A stretch of 64,000 nt of DNA from Herminiimonas sp. KBW02 (lineage in GTDB: Bacteria > Pseudomonadota > Gammaproteobacteria > Burkholderiales > Burkholderiaceae_D), in NCBI RefSeq assembly GCF_003852535.1, contig NZ_QAJP01000004.1:854719-918718 (forward strand), given 5' to 3'. The notes beneath the pieces are model-generated. The model saw only the letters and a list, made by a program, of their open reading frames with translations. It did not search any database and was not told where the DNA came from. The translations under genes were made by a program, and so were the position numbers. Of this stretch, positions 59,696-64,000 are shown one piece after another (the stretch's first letter is position 1; each line of letters opens with the position of its first letter).

Positions 59696-62116
59696 TTACG
59701 CGACGCGGCTTTCGTCCTGTGCATCCTTGCTATTGCTGTGCTCGGACAGCGGTGCTTGCAGCAATTCCTGCAGCAGCGTGTCATCCGCTTCATCCGCCTT
59801 CACGCCAAAGGCGGCAGGCAGGGCAACGATGATGTGGAACTGGCGGAAGTCAGCGCCGACGGCTTCATCGTCAAAGCGGATATCGATGGTGCCGTTTTCG
59901 CGGGTGACGAATGCCAACACTGCATCCATGCCGACGCCACGACCGGAGACTTCGCTGACTTTATCGGCGGTCGAGAAACCTGCCTGCAGGATCAGACGCG
60001 CTGCAGCCAGGTCATCCAGTTGTTCTGGCGCTTCATGCAAACCTTTTTGCTGTGCGATCTGGCGTATCCGTTTCAATGCCAGGCCACGACCATCGTCGCG
60101 CAGGCTGATGTTCAGCATGTGCTCGTCCATGTCCATGTGCAGACTGATCTTGCCGGCTTCGGCTTTGCCTTGTGCGACGCGTACTTCCGTTGTTTCTATG
60201 CCGTGATCCATGGCGTTGCGGATCAAATGCATGAAGACGTCCTTGAGCAGGGCGCTGATCTGGTTATGCACGACATAACCGCCATCCTTGATGTCGATGA
60301 CTGGTGCTTGCTTGCCGAGTTCCTGTGCCAGCGCCGGCATCGAGGCGATCACGCCGGACAGTGTTTCATCCAGACGTTCGGTGCCGAGCAGGCGCAGGGT
60401 GCGACGCACTGCATTGCGCACGGCAACCAGTTCATGCAGGTTGGCGGTGTTGACGTTTTCCAGGCGGTGCAGGCTTTCCTGGATGTGTTTTTTATCGATC
60501 ATCAGATAGCTGTCGACCTTGCCGCCACGGCCCGGGCCTTGACGGCTCAGGCTGACTTCATTGATGCGTGCATAACGTTCGACTGCAGCACGTACGCCAG
60601 CCAGTTCATCCAGCAGCAATTCCTGGTTCCACACACGGCCGCTGTCCGCCTTGCGCAATTCGTCGTAGTGTTGTTCCGCTTCGTGCACGACGTCGGCCAG
60701 ATGCAGCAAGCCATAGGTACGGCCATTGCCCTTGATGGTGTGCATATTGCGGAACAGTTTGGCGATGGTGAATTCGCCGGTGTCAGTGCTGTGACGGATG
60801 ATCAGTTCGTTTTCATCGATGAACTTCAGCGAGCTGACGATGAAGTCATGGAATTTATCCTGGCTGACGGCGAGGATTTCACCGATGATTTCGAGTTCAC
60901 GTTTTTGTTCATTGGCTTCTGCCGCCAGTTGACGCAGTTCCGTCACGTCGCGTACGCACAGCATGAGGCGAACTATCATGTCGTTTTCATCGACGATAGG
61001 CGACCAGCTCAGATCCAGCACCTTGATGCGGCCATCGGCCATGCGTTTTTCAATTTCACCCACCATCAGATGCTGGTTGAATTCAAAGTTCATCAGGTCT
61101 TCACCTATGCAGGCGCCGCCGATTGCTTCCATTTGCGCCAGTGCATCGGCACCGAGATTGGTATCGGAAAACACAAAGTCCATGATGTCGCGACCGACGA
61201 TGTCTTTGGTTTCAAACACGGTTTCCAGATACGCCGAGTATTCGGGATGGATTTTGTTGCCATCGACGATGGTCAGAATGCCTTGCGGAATATTTTGCAG
61301 CATGGTCTGGATGTCGGCCGTTTTCTGGCGCACCAGTGCTGATGCTTCTTCGATTTTCTCCAGCATGCCGTTAAAGGCCTTGATCGAATGACCGACTTCA
61401 TCCATGCGATGGATAGGGACGCGGCGCGTAAAGTCCTGACTGGCGGCGATCTCGCTCATCATTTTTTGCATACGGCTGATCGGGCCGGTAATCTGGCGAT
61501 ACAGCAGGAAGCCGATGGTCGCCAGGAAGATCACGGCGAGGATGGTGACGACTGTAATTGCCGTGGTAGTTGTTGCGAGGTTTTCGTTCAACGCGGCGAT
61601 AGCGACGTCCTTGCTGCGGTTTTTCTCTATGCGCAGGGTGTCGATGATTTGCTCCAGTTCCTGCTGGAACTGGACTACGTTGCCGAACAGCGATGCCTTG
61701 GCGATTTCTTCCTTGCCTGCCAGCTTGAGTTGCATGGTGCTGTCTATCGCATCGAAGTAATTGACCAGGCTTTCTTGCGCCTGCTCGACCAGGCCGCGTT
61801 GTGCCTGGCTGTCGACTTGCGCCAATTGCTTGTCCAGCGCTTTTTCGAGGATGGCTTTCTTGCCGCCCAGTTTTTCATTGTTCTGTATTGCGATCTGCGC
61901 ATCCGGCTCGGACACGATGGCCATCGCCGACAGCTGTACTTCTTTCAGCTGCGCTACCAGATCCGATGAAGCGAGCGTGCTTGGTACCACGCCTTCAGTA
62001 ACAGACTTCACCTCGACAGCGCTGCCGCGTGACTGGAAGACCGCGTAGCCACCGATCAGCGAAATGGCGATGAAGGTCAGTATGACGAGGAGGGTGATGC
62101 GCAGGCGTATGGTCAT
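59696..62116 (-). CDS. Membrane CheA-like histidine kinase (HAMP-PAS-HPt-HATPase)
   Basis: An 806-residue kinase. Order: membrane helix 5-27, a periplasmic four-helix bundle of about 160 residues, second membrane helix ([20 protein letters not shown]), HAMP, a PAS domain (about 265-385), an HPt domain with the phosphorylatable His in [11 protein letters not shown], and a CheA-type ATPase ([30 protein letters not shown]). A P5/CheW-like regulatory domain is absent, as is a recognisable P3 helix pair. So receptor-type sensing and CheA-type kinase are fused in one chain. Read first in the operon with the receptor-like, CheX-like and CheY genes. The internal Met is used because the longer frame has no ribosome site. 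Confidence 0.9.
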   Translation of the reverse strand: MTIRLRITLLVILTFIAISLIGGYAVFQSRGSAVEVKSVTEGVVPSTLASSDLVAQLKEVQLSAMAIVSEPDAQIAIQNNEKLGGKKAILEKALDKQLAQVDSQAQRGLVEQAQESLVNYFDAIDSTMQLKLAGKEEIAKASLFGNVVQFQQELEQIIDTLRIEKNRSKDVAIAALNENLATTTTAITVVTILAVIFLATIGFLLYRQITGPISRMQKMMSEIAASQDFTRRVPIHRMDEVGHSIKAFNGMLEKIEEASALVRQKTADIQTMLQNIPQGILTIVDGNKIHPEYSAYLETVFETKDIVGRDIMDFVFSDTNLGADALAQMEAIGGACIGEDLMNFEFNQHLMVGEIEKRMADGRIKVLDLSWSPIVDENDMIVRLMLCVRDVTELRQLAAEANEQKRELEIIGEILAVSQDKFHDFIVSSLKFIDENELIIRHSTDTGEFTIAKLFRNMHTIKGNGRTYGLLHLADVVHEAEQHYDELRKADSGRVWNQELLLDELAGVRAAVERYARINEVSLSRQGPGRGGKVDSYLMIDKKHIQESLHRLENVNTANLHELVAVRNAVRRTLRLLGTERLDETLSGVIASMPALAQELGKQAPVIDIKDGGYVVHNQISALLKDVFMHLIRNAMDHGIETTEVRVAQGKAEAGKISLHMDMDEHMLNISLRDDGRGLALKRIRQIAQQKGLHEAPEQLDDLAAARLILQAGFSTADKVSEVSGRGVGMDAVLAFVTRENGTIDIRFDDEAVGADFRQFHIIVALPAAFGVKADEADDTLLQELLQAPLSEHSNSKDAQDESRVA

Positions 62117-62431
62117 GGCAGAGGGTCTTCCATTGGATGGTGGGCAAATGCCGCAGGCGGAGCGCGTGGCGTAAGACCGTTGGGACTTGCTTGAAGATGT
62201 TTCCGTACGGCATTGTTGCACCGGCGCATGACAGGCTTATGACAAGGAATCATCTGTTAACAAGCGCGCCAGGAATTGAAATCCACGCGAATTTGAGAGC
62301 GGGCGGCGACAAAATAGGCGGTCGGCAGCAAACAATTTTTATATATCGTACAATTACGATATTAAATTCTGAGGAAGGCGATATTCGTTTCGCCTTTTAA
62401 CGAAAAGTACTGAACAGAGACATAAGGACAG
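62117..62431. other. Divergent region between the chemosensory-like operon and the ArsR gene
   Basis: About 315 bases holding the promoters of both divergent units. The palindrome described separately is close to the ArsR gene. No gene or other repeat was seen. Confidence 0.55.
62343..62362. promoter_or_regulatory. Perfect palindrome, likely ArsR-family operator
   Basis: ATATCGTA and TACGATAT are perfect 8-bp arms around CAAT, 70 bases before the ArsR start codon. ArsR-family repressors bind similar AT-rich palindromes, so it is the likely operator of the ArsR-MFS unit. Confidence 0.65.
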
Positions 62432-62737
62432 ATGAAGATCATGGACATAGATGCTATTCACAAAGCGCTGGCTAACCCGGTACGCAGGCAAATCCTGCAG
62501 TGGCTGAAATCGCCTGAAGAGTATTTTGCAGAGCAGGAGCACCCGCTGGATTTCGGTGTTTGCTGCGGCATGATCGACAAGCGCAGCGGCTTGTCCCAAT
62601 CCACCATTTCTGCCCACTTGGCGACCTTGCAGGCAGCGGAACTCATTACTCCGCGTCGTGTTGGTCAGTGGGTGTTTTTCAAACGCAATGAAGCCACGAT
62701 CCAGGCCTTTCTGGATTCGATACACGGCGATTTGTAA
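62432..62737 (+). CDS. ArsR-family transcriptional regulator
   Basis: A 101-residue winged-helix protein: IHKALANPVRRQILQWLKSP then the helix-turn-helix LSQSTISAHLATLQAAELIT and the wing RRVGQWVFFKRNEATIQAFL. A loop with Cys-Cys (FGVCCGMID) lies before the recognition helices, but the classical CVC metal-binding motif is absent, so it may sense a thiol-reactive or organic compound rather than a metal. The MFS exporter gene starts 21 bases after its stop, forming an operon, and a perfect palindrome lies upstream. It probably represses its own operon. Confidence 0.91.
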   Translation: MKIMDIDAIHKALANPVRRQILQWLKSPEEYFAEQEHPLDFGVCCGMIDKRSGLSQSTISAHLATLQAAELITPRRVGQWVFFKRNEATIQAFLDSIHGDL

Positions 62738-62758
62738 TCCCATATTCAGAAAGGCTGT

Positions 62759-63931
62759 ATGCCCTTAGCTTTAGTCATCCTGGCGCTTAGCGCCTTTGCC
62801 ATCGGTACCACGGAGTTCGTCATCATGGGCTTGCTGCCCGACGTGGCACGCAGTTTGTCGGTATCCATACCCAGCGCTGGCTGGCTGATCAGCGGTTATG
62901 CATTGGGCGTCGCAATCGGCGCTCCCATCATGGCGGTGGCGACGGCGTCCTTGCCGCGCAAACGCGCCTTACTCTTATTGATGGGTATTTTCATTGTCGG
63001 TAATGTCTTGTGTGCGGTTGCGACCAATTACAACTTCCTGATGGTGGCGCGCATTATCACTGCGCTGTGTCACGGCGCTTTCTTTGGCATAGGCTCCGTC
63101 GTCGCGGCCAGCCTGGTACCGGAAAATCGCAAGGCTTCAGCAGTTGCATTGATGTTTACCGGCCTGACGCTGGCAAACGTATTGGGTGTACCTCTGGGTA
63201 CCGCACTGGGTCAGGTCGCCGGCTGGCAAATGCCGTTCTGGGCCGTGGCAGTACTGGGGGTTCTTTCGCTGATCGGTTTGTGGCGCGTGATGCCGGTGAA
63301 CCGGCATGAAGAAAAAACCGATTTGCGTGCCGAGATAGGTCAATTGCGCAATGCCGGATTGTGGGCGGCGCTGGCAACCACCATGCTGTTCTCCGCTGCG
63401 ACCTTTGCCTTGTTTACATATGTCGCGCCGCTGCTGGAAGACGTCACCCATCTGTCGCCGCGTGGCGTGACCTGGACGCTGTTCCTGATTGGTGTCGGCC
63501 TGACGGTCGGTAACTATATCGGTGGTCGTCTCGCCGACTGGCGTCTGGGCACTGCACTGACTGGCATCTTCCTGGCGCTGGCTGTGGTCAGCTCCATCGT
63601 GCGCTGGACCAGCCCTGATTTAATTTCGGTAGAAATCAATTTATTCCTGTGGGCGATGGTGTCGTTTGCCGCTGTGCCAGGTTTGCAGGTCAACGTGATG
63701 ATCTTTGGCAAAGCGGCACCGAATCTGGTGGCGACGCTGAATATCGGCGCGTTCAATGTTGGTAATGCGCTGGGCGCGTGGGTCGGTGGCTCCGTGATCA
63801 GTGCCGGTTTTGGTTTGCAGGCAGTACCGTTGGCAGCAGGCGTGCTTGCGCTGACCGCAGTGCTGGCTATGCGCGTATCAATGCGCCTGGCTGGTGAAGA
63901 CGCGACAGCACCTGCTGTTGCAGTAGCTTAA
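62759..63931 (+). CDS. MFS transporter (AraJ-like sugar/drug exporter)
   Basis: A 390-residue MFS protein with twelve membrane helices. The start MPLALVILALSAFAIGTTEF then VIMGLLPDVARSLSVSIPSA is typical of the AraJ/YdhP/Cml-type exporters, and loop 4-5 and helix 5 carry the GxLxxxP-type antiporter pattern (LANVLGVPLGTALGQ). It is cotranscribed with the ArsR regulator. An Old Yellow Enzyme gene begins 25 bases downstream on the same strand, so the operon probably continues, pairing an exporter with a reductase for electrophilic compounds. Confidence 0.92.
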   Translation: MPLALVILALSAFAIGTTEFVIMGLLPDVARSLSVSIPSAGWLISGYALGVAIGAPIMAVATASLPRKRALLLLMGIFIVGNVLCAVATNYNFLMVARIITALCHGAFFGIGSVVAASLVPENRKASAVALMFTGLTLANVLGVPLGTALGQVAGWQMPFWAVAVLGVLSLIGLWRVMPVNRHEEKTDLRAEIGQLRNAGLWAALATTMLFSAATFALFTYVAPLLEDVTHLSPRGVTWTLFLIGVGLTVGNYIGGRLADWRLGTALTGIFLALAVVSSIVRWTSPDLISVEINLFLWAMVSFAAVPGLQVNVMIFGKAAPNLVATLNIGAFNVGNALGAWVGGSVISAGFGLQAVPLAAGVLALTAVLAMRVSMRLAGEDATAPAVAVA

Positions 63932-63956
63932 TTCTGAATAATTTTTTTGAAAGAAT

Positions 63957-64000
63957 ATGATGACTAGCCATTTATTTACTCCTGTTAAAGTCGGTGACCT
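63957..64000 (+). CDS. Old Yellow Enzyme-type alkene reductase, N-terminal fragment
   Basis: Only 14 codons lie inside the window: MMTSHLFTPVKVGDL. The phrase LFTPVKVGDL is the start of NemA-like flavin-dependent alkene or nitroester reductases, which begin LFxPxxLGxL. The reading frame is open to the window end. Its position, 25 bases after an ArsR-regulated MFS exporter gene, is typical for reductases of electrophilic compounds. The rest of the gene is needed for certainty. Confidence 0.65.
   Translation, partial: MMTSHLFTPVKVGD

Noticed and set aside
59738-61342. A 534-codon open frame opposite the CheA-like kinase gene
   Set aside because: Composition (many Phe, His, Gln) and lack of any domain mark it as an antisense shadow.

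Overview
The window looks like chromosome of a betaproteobacterium, most likely Oxalobacteraceae (Herminiimonas, Janthinobacterium or Collimonas type). This is inferred from moderate G+C, the style of the proteins (HxlR, YbfB/YjiJ, DUF924, YjfB, DUF4197) and the many LysR-type and chemoreceptor genes. No rRNA, tRNA, CRISPR array or complete insertion sequence was seen.

Layout. 0-5 kb: tail of an HxlR regulator, a phospholipase D/cardiolipin synthase-like lipoprotein, a chemoreceptor, YjfB and DUF924 proteins. 4.5-11.7 kb: a TetR repressor divergent from a tripartite MexEF-type RND efflux operon, with a clear palindromic operator between them. 11.9-16.1 kb: a DUF4197 protein, a GlxA-type AraC regulator, then an AT-richer patch with a lone IS3 OrfA-like gene and two glycine-rich secreted proteins. 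16.3-24.3 kb: two LysR/oxidoreductase pairs, a VanY-like peptidase, a PAS-GAF-GGDEF cyclase, an adenosine/adenine deaminase and a membrane-anchored Mrr-like nuclease. 24.4-28.7 kb: MarR-ClC channel operon, then HPP-CBS and PAS genes next to a 271-bp MITE-like element. 29-33.1 kb: lldD, an MFS exporter divergent from a SufR-like Fe-S regulator, and a 2OG-Fe(II) oxygenase.

33.5-45.8 kb: a chemoreceptor, then an adhesin island. It holds a two-partner secretion pair (TpsB/TpsA), a NarL-type two-component system on the opposite strand and a classical autotransporter. A 25-bp motif occurs three times around the two-component genes and is the best candidate binding site of that system. 45.9-47.7 kb: a small zinc-ribbon-like protein, a nitrate reductase-associated (NarM-like) protein and a ModE-like regulator. 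Between the last two genes lie three motifs spaced exactly 40 bp apart that resemble ModE operators.

47.7-52 kb: a four-gene envelope operon (PAP2 phosphatase, OmpR-type regulator, sensor kinase, ArnT-like glycosyltransferase) suggesting regulated lipid A modification. 52-58 kb: regulator/transporter pairs (HxlR-MFS, LysR-MFS-GST, GltS). 58-62.1 kb: an unusual four-gene chemosensory-like operon consisting of a membrane CheA-like kinase without a CheW-like domain, a short membrane receptor-like protein, a CheX-like phosphatase and a CheY. It is, with the 25-bp motif, the most promising candidate for something not yet described. The window closes with an ArsR-MFS pair and the first codons of an Old Yellow Enzyme gene.
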